Origin: Adiantum capillus-veneris
Lineage: Eukaryota; Streptophyta; Polypodiopsida; Polypodiales; Pteridaceae
Reading direction: 5' to 3'
NCBI GenBank assembly: GCA_014529385.2
Contig: CM043954.1
Coordinates: 4,899,306-4,963,305 of the forward strand
DNA length: 64,000 bases
Shown here: one piece after another, positions 25,191 through 35,408 of the stretch
Layout of the letters: each line of letters starts with the position of its first letter
Position numbering within the stretch: the first letter of the stretch is position 1
The notes under the pieces: generated by a model
Told to the model about the DNA's origin: nothing
Seen by the model: only the letters and a program-made list of their open reading frames with translations
The model's database searches: none
Translations under genes and position numbers: made by a program

Positions 25191-25194
25191 TAAA

Positions 25195-25310
25195 AGCCAC
25201 ACCAAGGGGGTATTATGAGACATGGCAGCAAGCAAGGCTTGAAACTAGATCCAACAGCTATGATTTAAAGTTAAGCTGAGCTAACCACCTCGCCACAAGG
25301 CCACTTGTGT
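25195..25310 (-). mobile_element. tRNA-derived SINE head
   Basis: On the minus strand, a box-A-like GGTGGTTAGCTCAGC (25275-25289) is followed by a box-B-like CTAGTTTCAAGCC (25236-25248). It resembles the head at 5.5 kb. The tail was not delimited. Confidence 0.5.
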
Positions 25311-25749
25311 CCCAATATTGGACCTTTACAATTTTAAACTTGGGGGGTCCAAGGTCCCATTAGAGGGGGGTGGTTTTTTATTGGCCCCTTCACCCTAGCT
25401 GCATTTGTGTTGAATTGAAATCAAGCCAAAAGTGTTAGGAAAGAGAACTTCTAAAAGAGTGCACACGAGCACATACAAAGATGACAATACTAGGTAGATT
25501 AATACTTCTAGCTGTGTCTAACATATTTATTGCTTAGGAGAGAGTGAAGGAGAGAGAAAGAGAGAGAAGCTAAATTAATACTTCTAGTTTTGTTTAACAT
25601 ATTTATTGCTTAGTGGGGAGAGAGAGTGAGAGAGAGGTTGCTTTTACCATTAGTGTGTTATTCCTGGTACATTGCAATCAAAATGTTTCGTATACAACAC
25701 GAAGACCTCGCAGAAAACCATAAAGTGGGTCCACCATAGAAGCTCCAAA

Positions 25750-26805
25750 AGAGGATGCTCATAGCAAAGGATCACCTCTCTCCTATGCTTGAGGTAAGGG
25801 AGCATAATACCTTCATCTTGTTTGACCCTGGCTCTACTCACAACTTCATATCAACGGAGTTGGCCACCAAGTTGGGCATTCAAACTTTCAAGATGGGAGA
25901 TATTGTAACTGCCAATACTGCTTTCAAGGGACACCAAGCCTCCGTTACTCCCTTGATTGGGAAGTTGAGGCTTCATGTCCAAAGCTATGTCGATAAAGAA
26001 GACTTTTTCATCTCTCCTCTCCAACATGAGGATGATATCCTAAGAGCACCATGGTTCAACCGCATGGCTGCCAACATGAAGTTCCTTGAAAGGAGAATCT
26101 ACTTCACCTACACGGGAAAGAACATGTATATAGATGCTAGTGATTTTGGTCGTACTATCCCACTTGTAAATCCTCTTGCTTTTGATAAATCAATGAAGAG
26201 CTGAGTTTTTGCGTACATGATTTTTGTCAAAGAGTCCCTAAAAGGTCCTCTTGTTTCATCAAATGTAAATGGTAGGAATCAAGAAGAGTTAGACTTGTCT
26301 AATTTCTAAAAGTATTCCAATATGTGTTCATCAATGATATCCCTATGGACTTACCTCCAAAATGAGGGGATGATGACCATCGAATTGAGCTCCTACCAGG
26401 AAGCTCACCGCCTAGCATGCCTCCTTACCAAGTTTCCCAAGCTCAACAAGTGGAGAACATGAGGCAAGTACAAGAATTGGTAGACAAAGGGATGGTGAGG
26501 CCCAGCTCCTCTTCCTTTTGTTCTCTAGTCCTTTTAGTGCAAAAGAAAGATGGTACATACCGTATGTGTGTGGACTATCGAGCACTAAACCCTATCACTA
26601 TCAAAAACAAAATTCTCATGTCTCGGGTAGAAGATCTGTTTGATAAGCTACAAGGCTCTACCTACTTCACTAAGATTGACCTTAAAAGTGGCTATCATCA
26701 AATAAGGATAGTGGATGAAGATATCCTAAAGATCGTGTTTCGTACAACGTTTGGCCTTTATGAATATATAGTCATGCCTTTTGGCTTGACTAATGCACCA
26801 GTCAT
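25750..26805 (+). pseudogene. Chromovirus pol fragment (protease and part of RT)
   Basis: 25755-26204 encodes a retropepsin with FILFDPGSTHNFIS and closely matches the protease of the full chromovirus at 45.3-45.7 kb. After a short broken linker, 26417-26805 encodes reverse transcriptase from [19 protein letters not shown] through [13 protein letters not shown] to MPFGLTNAP. It then stops abruptly before the catalytic FxDD motif, at a junction with LTR sequence of the same family. It is an internally deleted, dead copy. Confidence 0.88.
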
Positions 26806-27254
26806 TTTCTTCTTCCTCTTCTCTATCCTCATTCCCCGCTAGCTCTCTCCACCTTCGAAGGTGTTTGAGGCCTTGGGACTGAGGCTTGGGATAGTTAATG
26901 ATTTTTGCAAAGTTTATGTTATGCTCGTGATGCATGAATCTTTCCATCTTCATTGCATCACCTAGGTCACAAGGAACACAAAGATTGTATTGTACCAAGT
27001 CTCTCTTGATGGGAGAACCTATAATACCAATGCCTATTGGAGGGGGGACCTGCTCCACATAAATCCGGTCCTCAACTACTGCCATGTTCTCTAAACTCTC
27101 TCTCTTGCAAAAGTATTGTTCATGCCAAGTTAACTGAGTACTATGTTTATGTTGCTACCATCAATAAGTTCACCCTCTAAGTATTCTCTCAAAAGTGCTT
27201 TCTCTAATTTCCTAATTCTGCTACTCTCAAAGTTTATAGGCCATTCACATTACA
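26806..27254 (+). mobile_element. Chromovirus 3' LTR fragment
   Basis: The sequence from CTTCCTCTTCTCTATCC to a decayed LTR end CATTACA (27254) is the reverse complement of the left part of the LTR-like segment at 56.57-57.24 kb and of the LTR at 40351. It is in sense with the pol fragment to its left, so it is that copy's 3' LTR after a deletion that removed most of pol. Confidence 0.78.
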
Positions 27255-27389
27255 ATTTTAATGAAGACGGAGAGGAGTAAATTGTGCCTAGGATTCACTT
27301 TTCTAGGACTCATTGGTCTAGGGAAATGACAAAAACTATTGTGAAGCTTGGCGACATTCAAGAGTCGATCGTTAGCACTTGTGGACCAT
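27255..27389 (+). pseudogene. Ty3/gypsy family A, protease region left of the CACTA
   Basis: The frame reads PRIHFSRTHWS...TIVKLGDIQESIV and then the aspartate codon of the protease active site. The next codons are split by the CACTA and resume at 35409. Its own upstream part is cut off by the chromovirus relic ending at 27254. Confidence 0.8.
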
Positions 27390-27411
27390 CACTACAAGAG
27401 GCTATTCATAT

Positions 27412-27511
27412 TAGCGACGCTCACACAGCGACGCTTAAAAAAAAAAATCCCGGCGTCGCTATGAGCGTCGCAAATTTACAAGTAAATTTGCGACGCTCAT
27501 AGCGACGCCGG
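27412..27511 (+). repeat. 5' subterminal repeats with perfect 62-bp hairpin
   Basis: TAGCGACG/CGTCGCTA-type units recur here. From 27450 to 27511 two perfectly complementary 30-bp arms (27450-27479 and 27482-27511) flank a 2-base loop (AA). In CACTA transposons such subterminal repeats bind the TNPA-type protein. In copy 2 the same hairpin has several mismatches. Confidence 0.93.
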
Positions 27512-27595
27512 CTGGGCTAAAAAAATAACAGAGAGCGCCCAAAAACTCAGATCTCAGATCTGAGTTTTTCGGCGCCCTCAAGCAAGAGCAGGTAA

Positions 27596-27596
<1 letters not shown>

Positions 27597-27639
<43 letters not shown>

Positions 27640-27735
27640 ACCACACACACACACACACACACGAGGAGAGGAAGGAGAGCTAGGTATGCTCCTTCCCTCT
27701 CCTCACTCTCATGTTCCCTTCCCCTCTTTCTCTCT

Positions 27736-27800
<65 letters not shown>

Positions 27801-28040
27801 ATAGTGTTTTTGAGAGAGAGAGAGAGAGTACAAATATAAACAAAAACGCACACACACATACATAAACAAAGAATGCACACACACATTGAGAGAGGAAAAG
27901 AGAGAGAGAACATGCATAAACAAAAAACGCACACATTGAGAGAGGAAAAGAGAGAGAGAACATGCATAAACAAAAAATGCACACATTGAGAGAGGAAAAG
28001 AGAGAGAAAACATGCATAAACAAAAAAACGCACACACATT
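27597..28040 (+). repeat. Cluster of CT, CA and GA microsatellites and a 50-60-bp tandem repeat
   Basis: (CT)n at 27599-27636 and 27741-27776, (CA)n at 27643-27661 and 27776-27800, and (GA)n at 27812-27827. From about 27845 a unit ending GAGAGAGGAAAAGAGAGAG with CATGCATAAACAAAAAACG repeats about four times (period about 53-60). The cysteine/serine/leucine-rich minus-strand open frames over it are repeat artefacts. Confidence 0.9.
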
Positions 28041-28049
28041 GAGAGAGAA

Positions 28050-28200
28050 AGAGAGAGAAACTAATTTAACGTCGTAGGAAACTAATTAAAATTAAAAGAC
28101 CTAAAGATCTAGCCGACAAGGAGTTGAACTCAAGACCTATTATTCAAGAGGGAAATGGCATAACCAATCTATCATACTTGGCATGGGTGATAGAAAGGTT
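28050..28200 (-). mobile_element. SINE copy inside the CACTA
   Basis: Minus strand: an A-box-like GATAGATTGGTTATGCC, then box B GTTCAACTC within GGTCTTGAGTTCAACTCC, then GATCTTTAGGTC and TTTCCTACGACGTT. It belongs to the same family as 21.7 kb. Tail-only copies (AACGTCGTAAGAAACTATCC) follow at about 28269 and 28988, each preceded by (CA)n and AGAAGAAGAG. Confidence 0.55.
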
Positions 28201-28319
28201 ATACCATTTATCTCTTTTTATTGGCACACACATCCACACACGCGCACACACACAAGAAGAAGAGAGTTATAACGTCGTAAGAAACTATCCTAAAAGACGT
28301 TAAAGATTAGGTTAGATGT

Positions 28320-28445
28320 AGACTTACGTTAAATTAGATTTAGGTTTATTTAAGTTAAATTAGATTAGATTTAGGTTTATTTTTAGTTAGATTTACGTTT
28401 ACTTACGCTAGATTTAGATTTACGTTATATTAGATTAGATTTAGG
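28320..28445 (+). repeat. Degenerate TTAGATTTAGGTTTA-type AT-rich repeats
   Basis: Short motifs such as TTAGATTTAGGTTTA, ACGTTAAATTAG and TTAGTTAGATTTACG recur on both sides of the captured HIPP piece (also 28858-28930 and 29030-29130). They resemble transposon filler and have no coding sense. Confidence 0.6.
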
Positions 28446-28805
28446 TCTCCATAGACTGCGATGCCTGCATGAAGTGGGTGAAGAAAGCCCTCAATGGAAT
28501 ATAGGGTATTACTGCCTTCACTCATGGTGGGCTCCGTCGATCCAAAAGTACTGGTGAAATGTCTTCAGAAGATAGGGAAGAAGGTGGATCTTCAGGGCGG
28601 CAAGAGTCACTACATCCCCGACAATGACCATCTAGACAACCTCTAGTCATTCAACAGCAACTTCAAAGTTAGTAACAAGAGCAAGAACGGTCCAAAGGGC
28701 CAATTGCTGTCGTCAGATGTGGATGGAGATGAGGTAGCGTCACCGCCGGAAGTTAACTCTCACATCTTTAGTGATGAGAATGCCAACTCTTGCCGAGTTA
28801 TGTGA
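28446..28805 (+). pseudogene. Captured HIPP gene fragment (HMA domain, CaaX box)
   Basis: The first frame reads SIDCDACMKWVKKALNGI, the start of a heavy-metal-associated domain; its CDAC (28457-28468) is the CxxC metal site. A TAG and a short deletion or frameshift follow. From about 28527 the second frame reads GSVDPKVLVKCLQKIGKKVD, the end of the domain, then a linker with one more TAG and a C-terminus NSCRVM before TGA (28803-28805). CRVM has the form of the isoprenylation box that defines heavy-metal-associated isoprenylated plant proteins. The intact parent would bind metal at membranes. This is a broken host gene piece carried by the CACTA, and copy 2 carries it too. Confidence 0.82.
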
Positions 28806-28924
28806 AAAATAAGTTTTAAGGTTCTTATAATCCCTGTTAGTTTAGTTCTTTGTTTTTAATATAACATAATTTACGTTAGATTTAGATTTATGTTATATTA
28901 GATTAGACTTAGGTTTATTTAGGT

Positions 28925-28929
<5 letters not shown>

Positions 28930-28970
<41 letters not shown>
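28930..28970 (+). repeat. (CA)n microsatellite
   Basis: About 20 CA units, also present and slightly longer in CACTA copy 2 (63420-63463). Confidence 0.95.
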
Positions 28971-28972
<2 letters not shown>

Positions 28973-29138
28973 GAAGAAGAGAGTTTTAATGTCGTAAGAA
29001 ACTATCCCAAAAGACGTTAAAGATTAGGTTAGATGTAGACTTACGTTAAATTAGATTTAGGTTTATTTTTAGTTAGATTTACGTTTATTTAGATTTACGC
29101 TTATTTACGTTAGATCGAGTCCACGCAAGAATTACTTA

Positions 29139-29154
29139 CGGTTTAGGGTTTAGA
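29139..29154 (+). promoter_or_regulatory. Telo-box-like motif upstream of the transposase gene
   Basis: GGTTTAGGGTTTAGAG contains the inverse of the plant telo-box AAACCCTAA, an element found in plant promoters. It lies about 360 bp before the transposase ATG. The same motif is present in copy 2 near 63631. Confidence 0.4.
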
Positions 29155-29399
29155 GTTAGACGAACAGTGAAAAGATCTACTGTGAAAAGATGTTAAGATG
29201 CTGTGAAGTGCTACAGCTAGAGAAGAGGCAAAGGGGTTTTGTCCACTACATGCAGTATCATGTAGATGTGGGTCTGTAGATTTCTTGTACCCACAAATAT
29301 AGGTATTGACCAATAAAGACGAGATTATAACCCGGTGGTTCTGATCTCCGTGCACCTCTAGACCGAGGTGTGCGGGGATTGGACATGACTAGAGAATGT

Positions 29400-29403
<4 letters not shown>

Positions 29404-29444
<41 letters not shown>
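29404..29444 (+). repeat. (GA)n microsatellite in the transposase 5' UTR region
   Basis: About 20 GA units, 65 bp before the transposase start. In copy 2 it is longer (63898-63990). Confidence 0.95.
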
Positions 29445-29448
<4 letters not shown>

Positions 29449-29510
29449 GACGAAGAGTGACAATAGAATATTAAATTTGTTGTCCAGGTTATAAGATTTT
29501 TATCCTCATT

Positions 29511-32500
29511 ATGAGTAGTGACGAGGATGTGGGACCGTCCAACCGAAACACCTATCTCTCAACGAGGGTCTTATGTCCTTGTAATCAATGCAAGCATGCT
29601 GTGCGACGGACAAGACGTGTTTCTTTGCAGCACGTTCGCGAATTTGGCGAGTTCGATCCATCTATTATAGATCGAGTTGTTGCCAATTATAACTCGTCGG
29701 ACTCTGACGTTGGCCAACAAGCAGCAATCTTGCAACCCAATAGACGTGTTCGCAGGCGCTTTGGTCAAGCAGCATATGTGAGGCCACAAGATGTAGCCTC
29801 TGACAGCTCGGGGGATGATCATGCAGAGCACATTCCCAACGAGGCAATGTTTGAGCCCGAGATTGATGAAGTGATCGAGACGATCATGGATTCAGAAAGG
29901 CTTATCTATGATGATATGAAAAGTGAAGCCGATACGCCATTGTATAATGGAGCACGTATGTCTAGATTGAAAGCACTCCTGGTTCTTCTCAACATGCAGG
30001 CAAAGTTTGGATGGAGTGACACTAGCGTCACAGCGCTTTTCAGGTGATCTATTACAATTAGTTTACTTTAATAAAACTCTAAATGTATAATGATCTGATA
30101 GATTTTTACACGACTGTATCGTATTTTTATGTTGTGTAGATTGCTTAAAGAGCACATACTACCAGCTGACAATGTGATGCCAGATTCCCGAGATGAAGCA
30201 AGAAAGATTTTGCGAAACTTGGGGATGGATTACAATTCTATCCACGCTTGTCCTAATGACTGCATTCTTTTCAGAGGGGAATACATAGACATGGAGAAGT
30301 GTCCGAAATGTGATTCCGAAAGATATCGAGTAGATCTCCACGGGACAAAAATTCCACAAAAGGTTTTGCGACATTTTCCTTGCTTCCTCGCATCAAGCAT
30401 TTCTTCGAATGTAAGTCCATGGCCGCCCTAGCATCATGGCATGAGGAGAATAAATCTTCGGATGGTGTGCTACGAATTCCTGCAGATTGCGCAGCCTGGA
30501 AACATATAGATGGAACATGGTCGGATTTTGCCAGGGAAGCTCGAAATTTGCGCTTAGGCCTGGCTATGGATGGCGTAAATCCATTTGGTCAAAGATCAAC
30601 ATCTTACAGTGTATGGCCCGTTGTCATCGTCAACTACAACATTCCCCCGTGGTTGACTACGAAGAAGGGGCACCTATGGCTAAGCTTGATTGTGCCAGGG
30701 CGATATAAAGTGGAGAATATGGATGTGTATCTTCGTCCACTATTGGAAGAGCTACAACAATTGTGGATTGGCATAGAGGTGGTGGATATGAGCCGACACA
30801 CAGGACGACGGAATGCTTTGATCAGAGGCATTCTAATGTGGACCATGCATGACTATCCCGGGCTAACAGAATGCTCAGGTGATCTATTGACACTCCTCAC
30901 TCAGACACTGTAAATCTTGTTTTTTCCCATAGTTGATCTATTATCATGTGTATACATGCAGGGCTTCAAACAAGCGGATACAGAGCATGTGTCACATGTG
31001 GACCTAGACTGAATGCACGTAGGGCGCCCTCACTGAAGAAGCAAATCTACGAAGGTCATCAAGCGTATCTTCCAGAGAATCATGTGTTACGCGATGGCTT
31101 TTTGGGAAGAGAGCCACCAAGGATGTCTGCACAAGCATGGTTAGAGCAGAAGGAGATGTGCGATGACGGATTGCCTCCAGGGATGAAGAGACTATCTCTA
31201 TGGTACGAGTTACCATACTGGCCCCGACTCATGATCAATCACTTGCTCGATCCAATGCACATATTCAAGAATGTGGGTAATCTACTATGGGACCATCTGA
31301 CCGGCAAGAAAGATACTTTGGGAGCCAGAGTTGACCTTAGAAATGTGGATCGTATGGAGCAATATTGGCCGCAAACAGCGTCTGATGGATCGATAAAACT
31401 CCCTAAAGCACCATGGATTTTCACAGGAGCCCAAGAACGCAAAGTAAAAGAGACCATTCGATCTTTGCGGACCCCCACTGGCGTAATGCACTCGCTCCGA
31501 ACGTGTTTTACTAAAGAAGGAAAGCTTACCGGTTTGAAGTCACACGATTGGCATAAAATGTGTCAGGTACGTTCATAGTGGACTTTAATATCATTGCATA
31601 AAATGTGGACTTTAATATCATTGCTGCACATACTTTACAGTTTATTTTACCGGTTGCCATTGAGGGATGTTTGTCTCTCGACATCCGTAACACAATCTAC
31701 AAACTTGCAAAGCTGGTGCAATGGATCTCACAAAAGGAGATCAACGTAGACTCCATACCATTCGCCAAACTAAATGCTGCGGAGCTTGTGTGCATGTTTG
31801 AGAAACATTTTCCTACTACCATGCTAACCATTCAGGTGCATCTTCTTGTTCACATAGTTGATGAGGTGGAAATAGCTGGCACAGTTCATTCCAGATGGAT
31901 GTTCTTCTTAGAACGTTTCATGAAAACGCTTAAGGGATATGTGCGTCAAAAGGCACGTCCGGAGGGTAGCATGGCAGAAGGTTGGTTGGTATCAGAGTCC
32001 CTAGTGTACATTGGAGAGTGGCTAGACGGATTTGATAAAGCCCGGGACACGCTATGGCGAACCATAGATGATGAGCGCATATCTGGGATTGTCATGTGCA
32101 ATCTCGGTGTTGAGAAGAAGATGACGGAAGATCTAGAGGCTAAAATCAACCGATTTTGCATGCTTCACAATCCAGTGATGCAAAAGTGGATTTCACAATA
32201 TGAGGATGCAAAGCAAGAGCGACAAAGGGCACGAATCGAGTGGAGACGGGGAAGACGACCACCGATGCACTATCCGACGGTTCTGGAGAGCCTACCAACA
32301 TTCATGAGCTTAAGATGGTTGCACAACCAATTGAAAAGCGCACAACAATGCGGTGACGAAGTGACTGAGGAAGAGTGGGAGTACTCTCGGGGTTGCGCGA
32401 CCAAGGTAAGTTTGCAATGTACGACTAGCTAGTGACTTTATTTCTAAACGTTTGAACGGCCACTCATAATCTTTGTTCGTTGTAGTATAAGTCATACACA

Positions 32501-33238
32501 GCAGCATGGTGTAAAGGTCGACATTTTAGGGTGGAACGAATCGACAAAAAGCGTTTTACTCAAGATTGTGGAATCATGGCAAAATTTGAACAGTCTAGTC
32601 GACGACGTTCCTCTGATGCAGATCCTGTGGTGGCGGAACTCACTTACTTCGGCACGCTGCAAGAGATTTTGAGGATCGATTACAGAGGATTTTTTGTCGA
32701 CTTGTTCGACGTGCAATGGTTCAAGATAATCATGGAGGGTCGCAACGCTACTGTGCGTAGAGGAGAGTCTGGTTTTCTTGAGGTGGATTCTACTAAGAAA
32801 TGGACTGACCTAAGAGACACTTTCGTACTACCCGAGCATTGTGAACAAGTAAGTATGTAAATAGTTAACATCCCCCTTTTACAAGTTATGTGCTTGAAAG
32901 CTCTCATGTAAGTTATGTGGCTCTGGCAGGTAATATTTCATCCTACAAAGTCTACATCAAACTGGTGGTACGTCATAGAGGTAGCCCCTCGTAGTGCAAG
33001 GACGTATGAAGGCTACCATGTGCCAATCACAACGGCATCAATGGAGGAGATCAGAGAAGATGCTCAATCAGAAGCCGCTGCGGTGGTGCCAGACGAGCAT
33101 CAAGATGCTACTACTCTATATGGGGTGCATGCAGAGGAGCTACAAAATGAAACAGAGGATATGTGTTTAAACGGAGAGCTCTATATAGATATAGGAAGTT
33201 ATGCTGAGTTATGCGAGGATGAGAGAGAGATCTCTTAA
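29511..33238 (+). CDS. TNP2-like CACTA transposase, six exons, one frameshift
   Basis: This is the transposase that would cut and join the CACTA ends. Exons by GT-AG borders and matching phases: 29511-30043, 30140-30878, 30962-31566, 31641-32405, 32486-32848, 32930-33238. The total is 3,314 nt, one base short of 1,105 codons; the missing base is at about 30380, where the frame shifts between HFP and LLPRIKHFF. Domains: Transpos_assoc-like N-terminus (CPCNQCKHAVRRTRRVS, about residues 23-39); Transposase_21 core across exons 2-3, including LLDPMHIFKNVGNLLWDHL; DUF4218-like in exon 4 (HLLVHIVDEVEIAG ... FLERFMKTLKGYVR); DUF4216-like in exons 5-6 (ELTYFGTLQEILRIDYRGF ... WWYVIEVAPR). If the shift is real this copy cannot make full-length transposase. 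Confidence 0.9.
31567..31640 (+). other. Transposase intron 3 with 27-nt tandem duplication
   Basis: A 74-nt intron whose GTGGACTTTAATATCATTGC block occurs at 31578 and again at 31605, so about a third of it is duplication. Confidence 0.8.
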
Positions 33239-33510
33239 AGCCACAAATATTGTATTTGAACAATTTTGCTCCGTGTTGTAAAAGCTCTGGCTCTCTAAGT
33301 ACCTTCCATGGTGTATAACGCTCTTTTCTACTCGCGCTCACATCTTTTGATTGAAAATTCTGAGTTTTTGACTTGCCTCTTCTATCACTCAATTCATTGC
33401 GTCATTGTATTTATATGCGTCATTACGTCATTGTATTTAATGGTCTTTGCGTCATTGTCTACTCTATTCATTCAATATTAAGTTTAAATATTCGTGTGTT
33501 TAATGCAGGT

Positions 33511-34820
33511 ATGGATGATGAGGAGTTTCTTTCTTCTTTGTCACCGCAGCAGAGACAGTGGTACGTGGAGCGTCATCGCTCTGGCGCATCATCGCGCGTT
33601 CCTACTCCATCCGCATCTCCCTCTCTTTCGGAGCATTCGGCGCGCTCCGAAGCTTCGGCGTCGACGAGACGAGCTTCACACTCGTCTAGACACCGGCGCT
33701 CTAGTGGTGGCGGTGGCGGTTGTTGTGGGGATTCCGCCGCCGATGCCTCCACACCGCCTCGTGTTCGACGAGGCTCTTTACCCTCCCCTTCTTTGCCCAC
33801 CCCCACACCAGCCACAACATCGCCATCTACGCCAGGTTTTGCGCGGCTGACTGTTCCTAGCAGCTACACACCTCTACCTACTCCGCCAGAAGCCACCCCA
33901 CTCAACACTCCTCGCTTCGGGGCCCAGACGCCGGTGGAGACACCTGACGTCCGTACCCCCATTGACACGCCGCTAGAGACCCCTGCCGGGACACCCAGGT
34001 TCACGCGTCACCGGCCAGAGGGCTTGCCTTACTCCGTCGACTTCAGCGGCGACATCATCATGGATGATGATGGCAAGAAGGTGATCTCGCGCATGCGTGG
34101 TCTTTGCTCTCAGCTGTTTAGACACTACATACTAAACAAATGGAGTGAAGTACCAAGTGATTTAAAAAACAGAGTCATCAGCATACTTCATGATGAGTTT
34201 CCCGTTCCAACACGGGATCAGCGCTTCAATGAAGACCTGATGAAGATTCGAATGCGCGAATACTGCAAACACAAGCGTTCCGAAGTGCAAAAAGCAATCA
34301 AGCATGGGTGGAACAGGCCAGATTGGCTGGCCAAAGAAGATTGGAAGAATGCGAAGAAAGAAGCGTGCGAGAATCCTGACAAGTGGAAGCAACAAAAGGA
34401 TGCAGCCAGAGCGCGAGTAGAGGCAGGGAGCTCGCACCACTTGGGGAGCGGTGGATGGGAATCATTTGAGGCCGATTTTGTAAGTGTTTTCGCATTGCTC
34501 TTTATGTTCGATAGTTTAGGGTTTATGAGTTTTTTAATTCTAACATAATGAATTCTTTGTATGTTTTGACAGTGGTCGATGACAGGACGTGATCCCACAC
34601 CATACGAGCGCGAGTACGCAGGCAGGAAGGGCTTAAACGCCCTAATGGACATTCTCAGTTCTCGCGGCGGCATGGTTAGTATTAGGGTTTACTCTTTTCT
34701 ATTTTTTGTATTGTTTTATAAATGTCGTTATATGTTTATACTTACTGAAAGCTGTCTTATTGTCTTTTTTTGCAGAATCCGACAGATACGCCGCTTGGAC
34801 GCGATGAGATGTCTGACTAG
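33511..34820 (+). CDS. Second CACTA gene (TNP1/TNPA-position protein), three exons
   Basis: Exons 33511-34479, 34573-34674 and 34776-34820 join in phase 0 throughout to give 371 residues. In CACTA elements the gene after the transposase encodes a DNA-binding partner that recognises subterminal repeats; that role is inferred from position. The N-terminal half is low complexity: a serine/arginine stretch, poly-glycine, then many TP-rich repeats (PTPPEATPLNTPRF, VETPDVRTPIDTPLETP; about residues 90-165). The C-terminal half is charged and tryptophan-rich (KWSEVPSDLKNRVISIL, WNRPDWLAKEDW, NPDKWKQQKDAAR) like the plant transposase_24 family. TTTAATGCAG just before the ATG looks like a splice acceptor, so a 5' UTR intron is likely. 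No stop or frameshift was found. Confidence 0.82.
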
Positions 34821-35217
34821 ACGACGTCAGTTTAGCCGTAGCTAGATAGCATTAGTTTAGGGTTTCTCTCATAGCTTATGTATCATGAGACGGATTTTAT
34901 ACGTCTTTTTGAACCATGTATATTATTACATTTGTCACCGCAGTTTATGTTGCCAATCAATTCTTTATGCCTATGATGTTGTACAATTGTCATTATTACA
35001 TTTGCCAATCAATTCATTTTGCCTATGATGTGTACAATTGTCAATTTTGCAAACAATGCGTCTTGTGGGTGACTATTTTGGGTCTATTATCTACCCTTGC
35101 ACTTTTTTTAAAAAGTGAATCAAGTACAATATGGTTGATGGGTGGCAAGGCATTCAATGCCCTGTCACCAAAAAAAATTTCTCTCGGGCGTCTCTATAAC
35201 CGTTGCTATTTATGGCT
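34821..35217. other. CACTA 3' non-coding region
   Basis: AT-rich DNA between the second gene and the subterminal repeats. CATTATTACATTTGCCAATCAATTC-like segments are duplicated here (around 34921 and 34991). No gene is supported. Confidence 0.5.
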
Positions 35218-35408
35218 GTGTAGCGTCGCTATGAGCATCGCTATAGACTTTTGTGTAAACGTCGCTATGAGCGTCACTATACGCGTCGCTATATAGCGAC
35301 GCCTATAGCGATGGTTATAGCGACGCTATTAGCGACGCCGGGGGTTATAAAAACCCAGTGTATTTTCGTCGCTAACATCGTCACAAGAGCACACAACCTC
35401 TTGTAGTG
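35218..35408 (+). repeat. 3' subterminal repeats and terminal inverted repeat
   Basis: At least nine CGTCGCTA/TAGCGACG-type units lie in both orientations, including a perfect 20-nt palindrome GCGTCGCTATATAGCGACGC at 35283-35302. The element ends CCTCTTGTAGTG. Confidence 0.93.

Larger units (their letters stand above)
27390..35408 (+). mobile_element. Complete CACTA (En/Spm-type) transposon, copy 1 (8,019 bp)
   Basis: The ends are CACTACAAGAGG (27390-27401) and its exact inverse CCTCTTGTAGTG (35397-35408), flanked by the 3-bp duplication CAT (27387-27389 and 35409-35411). Inside are subterminal TAGCGACG repeats at both ends, a captured HIPP gene piece, a TNP2-like transposase gene and a second element gene, all on the plus strand. 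It interrupts the protease active site of family A. A second copy starts at 61855 and is near-identical over the overlapping about 2.1 kb. Confidence 0.97.

Noticed and set aside
29139-29154. Interstitial telomeric repeat
   Set aside because: There are only two TTTAGGG-like units; too short for a telomeric tract, so it is listed as a telo-box-like motif.
33373-33510. Upstream extension of the second CACTA gene to an earlier start
   Set aside because: The upstream frame is AT-rich and low quality, and TTTAATGCAG just before ATG 33511 looks like a splice acceptor, so the later ATG was chosen.
34916-35296. 126-codon frame at the CACTA 3' end
   Set aside because: It runs through AT-rich filler and into the subterminal repeats and has no domain; it is a chance frame after the second CACTA gene's stop.
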